64,000 nt of DNA from Methylocystis sp. Sn-Cys (GCF_016745395.1 NZ_JAERVJ010000004.1:176369-240368); one strand, 5' to 3'. Counted from the first letter of the stretch, positions 35,721-44,759 are shown. The notes: generated by a model not told the origin, from the letters alone. Translations and numbers: made by a program.

Positions 35721-36209
35721 TCACATCTCCAGTCTCAAATTCACCGCCGCGCGTTTCGTCCCGTCGGCGCGCTGGTAATAGTTCTGCCGGCGGCCGATCT
35801 CTTTGAAGCCAAAGCGATAATAGAGTTTCAGCGCCGCCTCGTTGTCGTCGGCGACCTCGAGAAACACCAGCCGGGCCCCGCCGCGCTCCAGATTTTCAAG
35901 ATGCCGATCCAGAATCATGCGGCCGAGCCCGACGCCGCGCCGCGCCGGGTCGACGGCGAAGGTCAGCACTTCGGCGTCCGGCGGCAGCAGGCGCGACAGG
36001 ATGAAGCCGCCGAGCCTGCTTCTGAGGCCCTCGGTCACGGCGCCGTCGGCGATGATATTGGGGTCGGTGAGATAGCTCTCGAAGTCGATCTTGGACCAGC
36101 CGAAGGCGAAAGAGGCGCCGTGGAGGGCCTCGCATTCTTCCGCGCGTTCGGCGCCGATGGGCCGAACGACAAAGGTCGGCTTGGCGAAAAAAGAAGCGAT
36201 CAGGCTCAT
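35721..36209 (-). CDS. rimI: Ribosomal-protein-alanine N-acetyltransferase (RimI-like)
   Basis: A 162-residue GNAT enzyme that would acetylate the N-terminus of S18 using acetyl-CoA. Motifs: ILSRLLPPDAEVLTFAVDPA, then the acetyl-CoA loop RRGVGLGRMILDRHLENLER and LEVADDNEAALKLYYRFGFK with the RimI-like ending EIGRRQNYYQRADG. It starts nine bases after tsaB and is a usual tsaB partner. Confidence 0.93.
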   Translation of the reverse strand: MSLIASFFAKPTFVVRPIGAERAEECEALHGASFAFGWSKIDFESYLTDPNIIADGAVTEGLRSRLGGFILSRLLPPDAEVLTFAVDPARRGVGLGRMILDRHLENLERGGARLVFLEVADDNEAALKLYYRFGFKEIGRRQNYYQRADGTKRAAVNLRLEM

Positions 36210-36218
36210 GGGTGGATT

Positions 36219-37034
36219 CTAGGCCTGCGCGGGCGCGGAGGCGAGCTTTTCGGAGGGAGTGATTGTTTGTGCGCTGCTTTCGGGCGCGGTCTCGGCGAGA
36301 GCGGTGGGCGGCGCGGCGTCGGCCTCGGCCGGCGCAGGTGGAGCCTCGGGCGCCGGCGCGGCCTCCGGCGGCTTGCCGGCGATCGTTACGTCCGGCTCCT
36401 TGAGGTAGAGCGGCTTGGCGGGCGCCGTCTCCGGCTTGGCGGCGAGGCCCAGCCGAGCGACGAATTCGATGTCGGGCGCGGCCTGTTCGCTCACGATCTT
36501 CACCGCCATGCCGCACGAGCGGGCTTCCTTGGCGAGAAGCTCCGCTCCGGAGCCGATCAGAAGCAGGGGCCCGTCGCCCAGCGCCCGAAGCGCCTCATGC
36601 GCGCCGGCGCGGCGCGGCGTCAGCAAGGGGCGGCCGTCCGGGCCGAAGGCGGCGACAAAGACCTTGCCGTGACGCGCGTCGATCGCCGCCGCGACCACGC
36701 TGTCGGCGGCGTCCAGAATCAGCGGGGCCGCCAGCGCCGCCAGCGTCGAGACGCCGACCACCTCGGCCTTGCAGGCGAGCGCAATCGCCTGTCCGGCGGC
36801 AAGGCCGATCCGAATGCCGGTGAAGGAGCCGGGCCCCACGGCGACGGCGACGCGGTCGATGGTCGAGAAGCCGCCGTCAACCTTGCTCATGACCCGCTCG
36901 ATGAGCGGCATGATCGCCTCCGCATGACCGCGCTCCATGGCGATGGTCTCGGAAGCGAGGGGCTGCTCCGCGTCGTGGTCGAGCACGCAGGCCGAAACGG
37001 CGGGCAGGGCGGTGTCGATCGCAAGGATTCGCAT
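36219..37034 (-). CDS. tsaB: tRNA threonylcarbamoyladenosine protein TsaB, with Pro/Ala-rich tail
   Basis: 271 residues. TsaB is the scaffold partner of TsaD in making t6A37. The N-terminal ASKHA fold is clear: RILAIDTALPAVSACVLDHD, GHAEAIMPLIERVM, VAVGPGSFTGIRIGLAAGQA, IDARHGKVFVAAFGPDG. From about residue 218 the protein runs into a low-complexity tail (AAPAPEAPPAPAEADAAPPT and on) about 50 residues long, beyond the family's usual end. The ATG at 37034 is the start; the frame is open further upstream. Confidence 0.94.
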   Translation of the reverse strand: MRILAIDTALPAVSACVLDHDAEQPLASETIAMERGHAEAIMPLIERVMSKVDGGFSTIDRVAVAVGPGSFTGIRIGLAAGQAIALACKAEVVGVSTLAALAAPLILDAADSVVAAAIDARHGKVFVAAFGPDGRPLLTPRRAGAHEALRALGDGPLLLIGSGAELLAKEARSCGMAVKIVSEQAAPDIEFVARLGLAAKPETAPAKPLYLKEPDVTIAGKPPEAAPAPEAPPAPAEADAAPPTALAETAPESSAQTITPSEKLASAPAQA

Positions 37035-37133
37035 GCGGGGAGCATATGACCCTTTGGGGCGCTCGATCAACAAAGGGCGAAGCTCCAATATCACAGATTT
37101 TGAGAGGCGGCGGCTCGCCAAGCTGGAGACGAC

Positions 37134-37150
37134 ATCATATGTGATATGAT
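37134..37150. promoter_or_regulatory. Perfect palindrome before a PIN/RHH toxin-antitoxin pair
   Basis: ATCATAT-GTG-ATATGAT, perfect over 7-base arms, ends 11 bases before the toxin ATG. It is AT-rich in a GC-rich setting. It is a probable operator for autorepression by the ribbon-helix-helix antitoxin and may overlap the promoter. Confidence 0.65.
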
Positions 37151-37161
37151 AGTTGGACGCC

Positions 37162-37584
37162 ATGCGTCTTGTGCTCGACACCAATGTCGTGGTCGCTGCG
37201 CTGAGAAGCCCTCGCGGCGCCTCGGCGGAGCTGCTCCGCCTGGCGCGGGCGGGAGAGATTCGGTTGCTGGCGTCCGTTGCGCTGGTCGTCGAATATGAAT
37301 CTGTCTGTCAGCGGAGCGAGCACCGAAAGGCGGCGCAGCTCTCCACACGGGAGGTCCGCCAGTTTTTGAACGCAGTCGTCGAGTTGGTCGAGCCCGTCGA
37401 AATCTGGTTCTTATGGCGGCCGCAGTTACGGGATCCAGGCGACGAGCTGGTTCTCGAGGCCGCCGTCAACGGTCGCGCCGCAGGGATCGCGACATTCAAT
37501 AAGAAGGACTTCTCGCCCGCGTTTGATCGGTTCTGCGTCGGCGTATTGACGCCGGGTGAATGGCTTGTGAGGCTAAGGCCATGA
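37162..37584 (+). CDS. PIN-domain toxin (COG1569-like)
   Basis: A 140-residue predicted RNase. The PIN start RLVLDTNVVVAALRSPRGAS carries the first catalytic Asp; LVVEYESVCQ supplies the Glu; DPGDELVLEAAVNGRAAGIA and TFNKKDFSPA supply the later acids. The ATG at 37162 is preferred over a TTG at 37153. Its TGA overlaps the ATG of the next gene (ATGA). Toxin-first order is usual for this PIN group. Confidence 0.88.
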   Translation: MRLVLDTNVVVAALRSPRGASAELLRLARAGEIRLLASVALVVEYESVCQRSEHRKAAQLSTREVRQFLNAVVELVEPVEIWFLWRPQLRDPGDELVLEAAVNGRAAGIATFNKKDFSPAFDRFCVGVLTPGEWLVRLRP

Positions 37585-37862
37585 AGACAAAAGTGTCCGC
37601 CTATGCGCTCCGGCTTCCCGCTTCTTTGAAGGCGGAGGCCGAGAGGCTCGCAGCCGAAGACGGGGCGAGCCTCAATCAGTTCGTTTCCACAGCAGTGGCC
37701 GAAAAGGTTTCGGCCTTGCGGACCGCGCGATACTTCGCGGACCGCAAAGGCCGGGCGGATTGGGCCGCATTCGATAGACTCATGTCGCGCGATACGGGAG
37801 AACCGCCTCGCGCTGGAGATGAGATCCCCGAGGAATACGCACGCTCGAAAAAGAAGCCTTAA
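37581..37862 (+). CDS. Ribbon-helix-helix antitoxin
   Basis: 93 residues: MKTKVSAYALRLPASLKAEA, ERLAAEDGASLNQFVSTAVA looks like a HicB-type/Arc ribbon-helix-helix, which should bind the palindrome upstream. The C-terminus (RKGRADWAAFDRLMSRDTGE and on) would cover the PIN toxin. Coupled to the toxin by an ATGA overlap. It converges on nfuA with a 4-base overlap of stop codons. Confidence 0.88.
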   Translation: MKTKVSAYALRLPASLKAEAERLAAEDGASLNQFVSTAVAEKVSALRTARYFADRKGRADWAAFDRLMSRDTGEPPRAGDEIPEEYARSKKKP

Positions 37863-38419
37863 GCCGGCTCCACCGCCTTCACCTGCGGCACGAAATGGCG
37901 CAGCAGATTTTCGATGCCGTTTCGCAGCGTCGCGGTCGAGGAGGGGCAGCCTGAGCAGGCGCCTTTCATGCCGAGATAGACGACGCCGTCTCGAAAGCCG
38001 CGGAAGACGATGTCGCCGCCATCACCGGCCACCGCCGGGCGCACGCGGGTCTCGATCAGCTCCTTGATAGTCGCCACCGTCTCGGCGTCGGCCGGGTCGT
38101 AGAACTCGCCGCCATGGTCGGCCACAGTCGAGCCGCCGTCGGTGAAGAGCGGCGCGCCGGAAGCGAAATGCTCCATGATCGTGCCGAGGATCGCGGGCTT
38201 GAGATGCGCCCAGTCGGTCTCGTTCTTTGTGACGGAGACGAAGTCGCCGCCGTACATCACCGCCTCGACGCCGTCGATGGCGAGCAGCGCCTGGGCCAGC
38301 GGGGCGTTGGCGGCGGCCTCGCGCGAGCGAAACTCCATCGCGCCCTGGCCGAGGACATTCTGGCCGGGGAGGAACTTCAGCGTGGCGGGGTTGGGGGTGG
38401 CTTCGGTCTGGATGAACAT
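37859..38419 (-). CDS. nfuA: NfuA/NifU-like Fe-S cluster carrier
   Basis: 186 residues: an N-terminal Nfu_N domain (MFIQTEATPNPATLKFLPGQ, AQALLAIDGVEAVMYGGDFV) and a C-terminal NifU domain with the cluster-binding CSGC in YLGMKGACSGCPSSTATLRN. It transfers 4Fe-4S clusters to target enzymes; MiaB and other radical-SAM enzymes are typical clients. In many alphaproteobacteria it heads the tsaB-rimI cluster, and here the TA pair lies between. Confidence 0.95.
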   Translation of the reverse strand: MFIQTEATPNPATLKFLPGQNVLGQGAMEFRSREAAANAPLAQALLAIDGVEAVMYGGDFVSVTKNETDWAHLKPAILGTIMEHFASGAPLFTDGGSTVADHGGEFYDPADAETVATIKELIETRVRPAVAGDGGDIVFRGFRDGVVYLGMKGACSGCPSSTATLRNGIENLLRHFVPQVKAVEPA

Positions 38420-38515
38420 TGAGGGCCTCCTGCGCCCGGTTCAAGGCCGGGGCTTTGGCGTGGGCTTTAGCACAGTTCGGGCTTGGCGCGATACGGTCGG
38501 CTTTTACGTGGGGTT

Positions 38516-38749
38516 TCAGTCCTCTGGCTGGGAGTCCTCGCGCCGGGCGCGCCAGCGATCGAGGGCGACGACCGACCACACGCCCTCGACGAGGCCGAAC
38601 GGCCAGGCGCCCTGCAGAAAGCCATAAATCGAGCCGAGCGCGCAGGAGGCGGAAAAGCCCAGCACGAACCAGTGACTGCGCTCTTCCAGCGCGTAAGTGA
38701 GCAGCATGGCGCTCACCGCGAAAAGGCCGAACAGGCTCAAAGCGTCCAT
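38516..38749 (-). CDS. Small hypothetical membrane protein
   Basis: 77 residues from the ATG at 38749 (MDALSLFGLFAVSAMLLTYA), with GGGAGG four to nine bases upstream. Two or three hydrophobic segments are seen (LFGLFAVSAMLLTYAL, HWFVLGFSASCALGSIYGFL, FGLVEGVWSVVAL), then a charged tail. I know a similar protein type in Rhizobiales but no function. It is transcribed divergently from the gene at 38829. Confidence 0.65.
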   Translation of the reverse strand: MDALSLFGLFAVSAMLLTYALEERSHWFVLGFSASCALGSIYGFLQGAWPFGLVEGVWSVVALDRWRARREDSQPED

Positions 38750-38828
38750 AGGCCTCCCTGGGTCCTGCGTCGCTCGCGCTTTGGCCAAGCATATTGCGTC
38801 CGGTCCATAAATCCACCACTCTGCAAGC

Positions 38829-39227
38829 ATGGACGAAGACGCCCTTCTCGCCGCGAACGCCGCCTATTACCGCGCCTTTGCCGCCCGCGACCTTCCCGCC
38901 ATGGAGGCGATCTGGGCGGAGGAGGGGGTGAGCTGCGTGCACCCCGGCTGGCCGGCCCTGATCGGCCGGACGCCGGTCATCGCCTCCTATCGCGATATTT
39001 TCAAGAATCCCACACAGGACGCCGTGGCCGCGCGCGATGAGAAGGTCTTGATCGAGGGCGTCGACGGCAGGGTGTTCTGCATCGAGGAAGTCGGGGGCGG
39101 ATTATTGCTGGCGACCAACTGGTTCCGGGCGGTCGAGGGAAAATGGCGGCTCCTGCATCATCAGGCGAGCCCGCTCGCCGTGGCGCCGACCGCGCCGTCG
39201 CGAGGGCCGAAGCCCTCGTTTCACTGA
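38829..39227 (+). CDS. SnoaL/DUF4440-like (NTF2 fold) protein
   Basis: 132 residues: LLAANAAYYRAFAARDLPAM, WAEEGVSCVHPGWPALIG, VIASYRDIFKN and WFRAVEGKWRLLHHQASPL fit the cone-shaped NTF2-like fold used by SnoaL and DUF4440 proteins. No catalytic residues can be assigned. The stop TGA is also the first three bases of the TGATACC terminus of a dispersed repeat. Confidence 0.8.
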   Translation: MDEDALLAANAAYYRAFAARDLPAMEAIWAEEGVSCVHPGWPALIGRTPVIASYRDIFKNPTQDAVAARDEKVLIEGVDGRVFCIEEVGGGLLLATNWFRAVEGKWRLLHHQASPLAVAPTAPSRGPKPSFH

Positions 39228-39349
39228 TACCATTTTCGGTTGAACAGCCCAGATCGGGGCCGCCTCGCCGTCATTGCGAGGAGCAAAGCGACGAAGCAAT
39301 CCAGAGCCACGCGATGGACTTGGATTGCTTCGCTTCGCTCGCAATGACG
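39225..39349. repeat. TGATACC repeat end joined to CGTCATTGCGAGG palindrome (copy F)
   Basis: TGATACCATTTTCGGTTGAA starts at the stop codon of the NTF2-like gene, then the palindrome runs from CGTCATTGCGAGGAGC at 39269 to GCTCGCAATGACG at 39349. A right-hand GAACCAATC end is not seen. Confidence 0.8.
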
Positions 39350-39371
39350 GCGAGGCGGGGCCGGGGGCGGA

Positions 39372-40211
39372 TCAGGTCTTTTCCCCCTCTGTCTCTTCGA
39401 GCTTTTTGCGCCGCCACACCTTCTTGGGGTCGCGCCGCGGGCCTTCGACTAGCCGCACCACCAAGCCCCAAAGCGTGCGCACGTCCTGCTGCGTGAGCCC
39501 CATGCGGTGGAACATATTGCGCAGATTTCGCGACATCACCGGCTTCTTGTCCAGGGGCCGGAAGAAGCCGCGCTTGTCGAGCTCCTCTTCGAGGAAGTCG
39601 AAAAAGGCCAGGGTCATCTCGCGCGTCGCCGGCGGCGAGCGCTCCTCCTGCTCATAGGGCAAAGCGTCGCCATGGGCGGCGCGGAACCATTCGTAGCCGA
39701 CCAGCAGCACCGATTGCGCGAGATTGAGCGAGGCATAGGCGGGATTGACCGGGAAGGTCAGTATGGCGTCGGCAAGCGCCACATCGTCATTGTCGAGGCC
39801 GGTGCGCTCGGGGCCGAAGAGCACGCCATGTTTCTCTCCGCCCGCGACGCGCGCGGCTGTGTCGGCGAGCGCCTTGGCGGGCGGGAGCACTGGCTTCATC
39901 TGCCCGCGCCCGCGCGCGGTGGCGGCATAGACGAAATTGAGGTCGGCGATCGCCTCGCGCGTCGAATCGTAGAGCTTGGCGCTTTCGAGCAGATGGGTGG
40001 CGCCGGCGGCGGCGGCGTAGGCGCCCTTGCGATAGGCGCCGGTGCGCGGCCAGCCCTCGCGGGGCGACACCAGGCGCAGATCCGAGAGGCCGAAATTGGC
40101 CATGGCGCGGGCGCACATGCCAATATTCACGGCAAGCTGCGGGCGCACCAATATGATGGCTGGCCCGCCCGTGAGCGCCTGCTTGGTGTGATCCGTTCCC
40201 GCTCCGACCAA
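39372..40211 (-). CDS. trmJ: tRNA (Cm32/Um32) 2'-O-methyltransferase
   Basis: 279 residues. SPOUT motifs: ILVRPQLAVNIGMCARAMAN at the N-terminus, GVLFGPERTGLDNDDVALAD and FPVNPAYASLNLAQSVLLVG. The C-terminal half (LAFFDFLEEELDKRGFFRPL, FHRMGLTQQDVRTLWGLV) is the TrmJ dimerisation extension. It methylates ribose 32 in the anticodon loop. The gene converges on the repeat at 39349. Confidence 0.94.
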   Translation of the reverse strand: MVGAGTDHTKQALTGGPAIILVRPQLAVNIGMCARAMANFGLSDLRLVSPREGWPRTGAYRKGAYAAAAGATHLLESAKLYDSTREAIADLNFVYAATARGRGQMKPVLPPAKALADTAARVAGGEKHGVLFGPERTGLDNDDVALADAILTFPVNPAYASLNLAQSVLLVGYEWFRAAHGDALPYEQEERSPPATREMTLAFFDFLEEELDKRGFFRPLDKKPVMSRNLRNMFHRMGLTQQDVRTLWGLVVRLVEGPRRDPKKVWRRKKLEETEGEKT

Positions 40212-40306
40212 CTTTTAGCTTCCTCTTGCAGAGAGATCGCTAATTAGGCTGAAGCGGCGCGCGGGGGAAGGGGGCCGCGGCTTTTCCGCAAACCAGGTCG
40301 CTTCCG

Positions 40307-41638
40307 CTAATGCGTCAGCCGCAGCTTGGACGCCGCCAGCGCCTTGTTGAAGAGCTGCTGCATGCCCTTCTGGATGTCGCCGGGAGTGGACGCCGTGAAG
40401 AAATAGTCGGGCGTCGCGCATTCCTGGAGATTGGGCGCAATATCGCTCGCGAAGGGGCCGATGAGCTTGTCATATTGCTCGGTGCCGACGAAAGGCACAT
40501 AGGTCGTATAGACCACGGCGACGATGGCGTTCTTCTGTTTCAGCGCAGTGCAAGCGCCGCGCGGAAAGGCGCCGGTGTTCGCCTTGGTCATGTATTTTGG
40601 CCACCAGGAGAGCGGCTTTCCATATGGCGCGGACATTCCCTGCCAACCCGTATAAATGCCGTCGTCCACGCCATCGGTCACGATGAAGATAATCTCCTGG
40701 GGCGTTGTCGCCTTTTGTCCGTTCCCATTTCCGGAAACTTTGGTGTTGATCCATTTGATGGCGTCGCTTGTCTGCGTGCCGTCGTCGGTCGTCGGCAAAT
40801 CGAGCGCCTTGACGGCCGAGGCGACTTTGTTGAGGTCCGTCGTCAAATCGACGAGCGTTGTGACCTGATGGTTGAAGGCGTGAGCGGCCATCTGGATATG
40901 GGTGCGGGCGTTGGACGCGGTCACCGTCTTGGCCGTGGCGATCAGAGCCGTGGTCGCGTCCCGCAATTCGTCTATGCGGAAGCGAATGCCCTGCGCCTTG
41001 GGCTTGTCGTAATAGGTCGAAGACGAGCCATTTGTGTGACAGCCGAAAGCGCAGCCTGTCAGGTCCTCCATTCGGGAAATGTCGTCCGCAGTGGCGCCGA
41101 TGCCCATCGACATCGAGCGGTCGAGCAGAAGGCGAATGTTGAGATAGATCTGGCTTCCCAGCGAAATATTCGAGGTGACGGTTCGGCCCACAGGGATCGA
41201 CGAGAAGCCGATGAGCCCGGTCATGGCGGCGGGCGATTGCGCCGAATAGGTCACTGTCGCCGACCAGGAGCCGTCATTATTGGTCAGCGCGACGCTGCTG
41301 GACTGACTGGAGCGCGCGAAGGCCGTATCCGCGGCAAGGAAGTTGAGGCCGGCGCCCTCGCCGAGCTTCTTGATGTTGTCCGGCGTGCAAGGGCCGGTCG
41401 TGGAGCTTTTTGCGAGGCAATCGGCTTCCTGGAGCGCCGCCGCCCTCACGGCTGCGAGCGCGGCCGTATCCGCGAGCCGGGTAAAGCGCGTCCGCATCGT
41501 CGCGGCGCGGGTGTAGTCGATCGTCGCGCCAACGATCATGACGAGGGGAATCAGAGACAGGGCGAAGAGAATGGCGATCGAGCCGCGCTCGTCCGCCTGA
41601 AATCCGGCGCTCGTCCAAGGGAAACCTTTGTTTTTCAC
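40307..41638 (-). CDS. TadG-like pilus assembly protein with von Willebrand A domain
   Basis: 443 residues. The N-terminal TadE/G prepilin-like segment DERGSIAILFALSLIPLVMI, VGATIDYTRAATMRTR anchors the protein. A large extracytoplasmic vWA-like region follows, with LLLDRSMSMGIGA (MIDAS-like DxSxS) and FIVTDGVDDGIY. Cys are frequent (GCAFGCHTNG), perhaps disulfides. It may help assemble Tad pili, but no other tad gene is nearby. I chose the GTG at 41638 with GGAAGG upstream; the frame stays open to 41776. Confidence 0.85.
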   Translation of the reverse strand: MKNKGFPWTSAGFQADERGSIAILFALSLIPLVMIVGATIDYTRAATMRTRFTRLADTAALAAVRAAALQEADCLAKSSTTGPCTPDNIKKLGEGAGLNFLAADTAFARSSQSSSVALTNNDGSWSATVTYSAQSPAAMTGLIGFSSIPVGRTVTSNISLGSQIYLNIRLLLDRSMSMGIGATADDISRMEDLTGCAFGCHTNGSSSTYYDKPKAQGIRFRIDELRDATTALIATAKTVTASNARTHIQMAAHAFNHQVTTLVDLTTDLNKVASAVKALDLPTTDDGTQTSDAIKWINTKVSGNGNGQKATTPQEIIFIVTDGVDDGIYTGWQGMSAPYGKPLSWWPKYMTKANTGAFPRGACTALKQKNAIVAVVYTTYVPFVGTEQYDKLIGPFASDIAPNLQECATPDYFFTASTPGDIQKGMQQLFNKALAASKLRLTH

Positions 41639-41921
41639 GCCTTCCAACTCCGCCGCATAAAAACTACGGGCAAAGTGAAAGGGAGACGTTGAGCTTTCCT
41701 TTACAGAATAGGCGTGTGGCGCAGTTGATGCTTGTCGGATGTCGTGCAAAGTCGGCGAAAAGAGAAGGATTTTCAAGGTATTGGAGGCAGGAGGCGCCTC
41801 GGCGCGTCTCTTTCGGCCATAGTTTACAGCCTATTCCTGAAAATCCACACATCCCAGGCGCCGCTTTCCCTGGCGTCGAGCCGGGGATATAAGGCGCGCG
41901 CAGCTTGAGGATCGATCAAAC

Positions 41922-43133
41922 ATGCAGAAGATCAAGGTGGCCAATCCTGTCGTCGAGCTCGACGGCGACGAAATGACTCGCATTATTTGGGCCTTTATCA
42001 AGGACAAGCTGATCCGGCCCTATCTCGACATCGACCTTCTCTATTACGATCTCTCGATCCAAAGTCGCGACGCCACCAACGATCAGATCACGATCGACGC
42101 CGCCAACGCCATCAAGCAGCATGGCGTCGGCGTGAAATGCGCGACAATCACGCCCGACGAAGCGCGCGTGAAGGAATTCGGCCTGAAGGAAATGTGGAAA
42201 TCGCCGAACGGCACGATCCGCAATATCCTCGGCGGCGTCATTTTCCGCGAGCCCATCATCTGCAACAACGTGCCGCGCCTCGTGCCGCATTGGACGCAGC
42301 CGATCGTCGTCGGTCGCCATGCCTTCGGCGATCAATATCGCGCCACGGATTTCAAAGTGCCGGGCAAGGGCCGTCTCACCATCAAATTCGAGGGCGAGGA
42401 CGGGCAGGTCATCGAGAAGGAAGTCTTCAAATACCCGGGCGCCGGCGTCGCCTTGTCGATGTACAATCTCGACGAGTCGATCCTCGAATTCGCCCGCGCG
42501 ACCTTCAACTACGGCCTCCAGCGCAAATTCCCGGTCTATCTCTCGACCAAGAACACGATCCTCAAGGCCTATGACGGCCGCTTCAAGGACATTTTCCAGG
42601 ACGTCTATGAGAGCGAGTTCAAGTCGCAATTCGAGACGCTGGGGCTTTGGTACGAGCATCGTCTGATCGACGACATGGTGGCTTCGGCGCTCAAATGGGC
42701 GGGCGGCTATATTTGGGCCTGCAAGAACTACGATGGCGACGTGCAATCCGACATTGTCGCGCAGGGTTTCGGCTCGCTCGGCCTCATGACCAGCGTGCTG
42801 ATGTCGCCCGACGGCAAGACGGTCGAGGCCGAAGCCGCTCATGGTACGGTGACGCGCCATTATCGCGAGCACCAGAAGGGCCACGAGACCTCGACAAATT
42901 CGATCGCCTCGATTTTCGCCTGGACGCGCGGCCTCGCTCATCGCGCCAAGCTCGACGGCAATGAGGAGCTTGCGCGCTTTTCGCAAACGCTCGAGGACGT
43001 TTGCGTGAAGACGGTCGAAGCCGGCTTCATGACGAAGGATCTGGCGCTCCTCGTCGGCCATCATCAAAGCTGGCTGTCGACGACGGGATTCCTCGACAAG
43101 GTGGACGAAAATCTCCGCAAGGCGATGGAATAA
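41922..43133 (+). CDS. icd: NADP-dependent isocitrate dehydrogenase
   Basis: 403 residues of the eukaryotic-like (type II) homodimeric Icd common in Rhizobiales. [60 protein letters not shown] (substrate Ser/Asn/Arg) and the NADP-binding [20 protein letters not shown] are seen. It oxidises isocitrate to 2-oxoglutarate, the signal sensed by GlnK. It starts at the ATG at 41922. Confidence 0.97.
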   Translation: MQKIKVANPVVELDGDEMTRIIWAFIKDKLIRPYLDIDLLYYDLSIQSRDATNDQITIDAANAIKQHGVGVKCATITPDEARVKEFGLKEMWKSPNGTIRNILGGVIFREPIICNNVPRLVPHWTQPIVVGRHAFGDQYRATDFKVPGKGRLTIKFEGEDGQVIEKEVFKYPGAGVALSMYNLDESILEFARATFNYGLQRKFPVYLSTKNTILKAYDGRFKDIFQDVYESEFKSQFETLGLWYEHRLIDDMVASALKWAGGYIWACKNYDGDVQSDIVAQGFGSLGLMTSVLMSPDGKTVEAEAAHGTVTRHYREHQKGHETSTNSIASIFAWTRGLAHRAKLDGNEELARFSQTLEDVCVKTVEAGFMTKDLALLVGHHQSWLSTTGFLDKVDENLRKAME

Positions 43134-43258
43134 CTTCTCATCGTCGCCGCGGCGCGTCTCGCGGCAATCCGGCGACGCATGAATATAAGTGAGATTGTAA
43201 GTGTCACGCGCCGCGTCTATATAGGCGCGCCAATGGTCCAACGAGGGGATTCTCGGCC

Positions 43259-43675
43259 ATGTCGGTGGAGCTGGACGAAGCCTATAAACCTTCCGACGAC
43301 GAGCCTTTCATGTGCGATCGGCAGCGCGAATATTTTCGTCGCAAGCTGCTGGCGTGGAAAGAAGACATTCTCCAGGAAAGCCGCGAGACATTGGCGGCGC
43401 TTCAAAACGAGAATGAAAACCATCCCGACCTCGCCGATCGCGCCTCATCCGAGACCGATCGCGCGATCGAGCTGCGCGCCCGCGACCGGCAGAGAAAGCT
43501 GATCGCCAAAATCGACGCGGCGCTCGGGCGTCTCGACGACGGCACATATGGCTATTGCGAGGAGACGGGCGATCCGATCTCCTTGAAGCGGCTCGATGCG
43601 CGGCCGATCGCGACGCTCTCCATCGAGGCGCAGGAGCGCCACGAGAGACGCGAGAAGGTCTATCGCGACGACTGA
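43259..43675 (+). CDS. dksA: RNA polymerase-binding protein DksA, single-Cys type
   Basis: 138 residues: a coiled-coil (FRRKLLAWKEDILQESRETL) with the acidic tip and the degenerate zinc-finger region YGYCEETGDPISLKRLDARP, IATLSIEAQERHERREKVYR. Only one of four finger cysteines is kept, the usual alphaproteobacterial form. It works with ppGpp at RNA polymerase. The stop TGA forms the start of a TGATACC repeat terminus, as for the gene at 38829. Confidence 0.94.
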   Translation: MSVELDEAYKPSDDEPFMCDRQREYFRRKLLAWKEDILQESRETLAALQNENENHPDLADRASSETDRAIELRARDRQRKLIAKIDAALGRLDDGTYGYCEETGDPISLKRLDARPIATLSIEAQERHERREKVYRDD

Positions 43676-43833
43676 TACCCCAATTGCCGTTTGAACAGCT
43701 CGCATTGGGGCTGTCATTCCCGGCGGGCTGAAAAGCCCCACCGGGAATCCAGAGCCAAAACGGCGGTGGCGGCTCTGGATTCCCGATCACTCGCTGCGCG
43801 AGCGTCGGGAATGACACTGAACCAATCGAGCGA
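43673..43833. repeat. Composite repeat with TGATACC and GAACCAATC ends
   Basis: The left end, TGATACCCCAATTGCCGTTT, uses the dksA stop codon. Then come CGGCGGGCTGAAAAGCCCCACCGG, GAATCCAGAGCC and the inverted GGCTCTGGATTCCC, and the right end CTGAACCAATCGAGCG. Confidence 0.75.
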
Positions 43834-43848
43834 ATCACCAACAATTAG

Positions 43849-43885
43849 AAAGGGCGTCGCCGGTTTGGCGACGCCCTTCTTTTTT
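43849..43885 (+). terminator. Strong intrinsic terminator after dksA
   Basis: AAAGGGCGTCGCC-GGTTT-GGCGACGCCCTTC followed by six T. It stops transcription from dksA. The T-run contains the stop codon (TAA on the minus strand) of the FliO-like gene, so the terminator is shared by converging genes. Confidence 0.9.
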
Positions 43886-44759
43886 ATTCCTTCTCGGGCC
43901 GGCCGAGCAGGCGGGCCATTTCGGCTTCCAGCGACTCCAGCGGATCGACCTCTGCGGGCGCCGGCGGGGCTGGCGGGGGCGCCGATGGTCGCGCCGGGCC
44001 CGGCGGCGGCGCTGGCGGAGGAGCCGGAGGCCGGGCCTGGGCCGGCGCCGGCGGGGCGGCTGGCGGCTCGGCGACTGGAGCCGGCGCAGCAGGGGGCTGC
44101 GGAGGCGCCGGCGGCGCGGCGGGTTTCGGGGCGGGTGGCGGAGCCTCGGTTTTCGGCTGGATCAGCCGCTGGGTGCGCGCCAGGAAGGGCGGCGTCGCAG
44201 GTCGCGACGGGGCGCCTGGGCGTGGCGGCGGCGCCGGCGGCGGCGCAGCAGGACGGGGCGGCGGCGGGGCGGCCGTCGGTCCGGCGGGCGGCGGCGCGGG
44301 AGCGGGCTCCGGCGCTGTGGGCTTCGAGGGGGCGGGCGCGAACAGGTCCGGCGGCAGATTGAGCGGCCCCGGAACGGCAGGTTTGGGAACGGGCCCGGGC
44401 GCGGGCTCGGCCGGAGGGCCGGGCGGCCAGGCGGTCGCCGGCGCCGCGCCGCGCGCCTCGGCAGGCGCACGAACGGGCGCTTCGGCGCGTGCGAACGATC
44501 CCTCGACCAGGAGGTCGTTCGGCCCGCCGATCAGCAGCAAATGTTCGATGTTGTCGCGACGGACGATGACGAGCTGACGCTCACGATCGAGGTCGAAGAC
44601 GTCGACAACATCGAGGCGACGCGGTCCTTTTTTCGCTGCATCCGAGCGAATCTTTCGCCCAAACAGTAGACGGAAGATATAAAGAACCAGAAGCGCGGCG
44701 ATGAGGAACGCCACGATTGCTCCGAGAACCGGTAGCAGTTGTGAGAATCTGTCTTGCAT
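43884..44759 (-). CDS. FliO-like membrane protein with long Pro/Ala-rich region
   Basis: 291 residues. A short N-terminus and one helix (LLPVLGAIVAFLIAALLVLY) precede RLDVVDVFDLDRERQLVIVR, RDNIEHLLLIGGPNDLLVEG, which is the FliO-like/Rhizobiales conserved part (residues about 48-85). From about residue 100 to 260 the protein is almost only Pro and Ala. It closes with DPLESLEAEMARLLGR. Flagellar export is possible but no flagellar genes are adjacent. Confidence 0.6.
   Translation of the reverse strand: MQDRFSQLLPVLGAIVAFLIAALLVLYIFRLLFGRKIRSDAAKKGPRRLDVVDVFDLDRERQLVIVRRDNIEHLLLIGGPNDLLVEGSFARAEAPVRAPAEARGAAPATAWPPGPPAEPAPGPVPKPAVPGPLNLPPDLFAPAPSKPTAPEPAPAPPPAGPTAAPPPPRPAAPPPAPPPRPGAPSRPATPPFLARTQRLIQPKTEAPPPAPKPAAPPAPPQPPAAPAPVAEPPAAPPAPAQARPPAPPPAPPPGPARPSAPPPAPPAPAEVDPLESLEAEMARLLGRPEKE

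Noticed and set aside
43930..44470. GC-rich repetitive stretch that could be a tandem array
   Set aside because: It is the Pro/Ala-coding low-complexity part of the FliO-like protein, without a fixed repeat unit; no CRISPR pattern.
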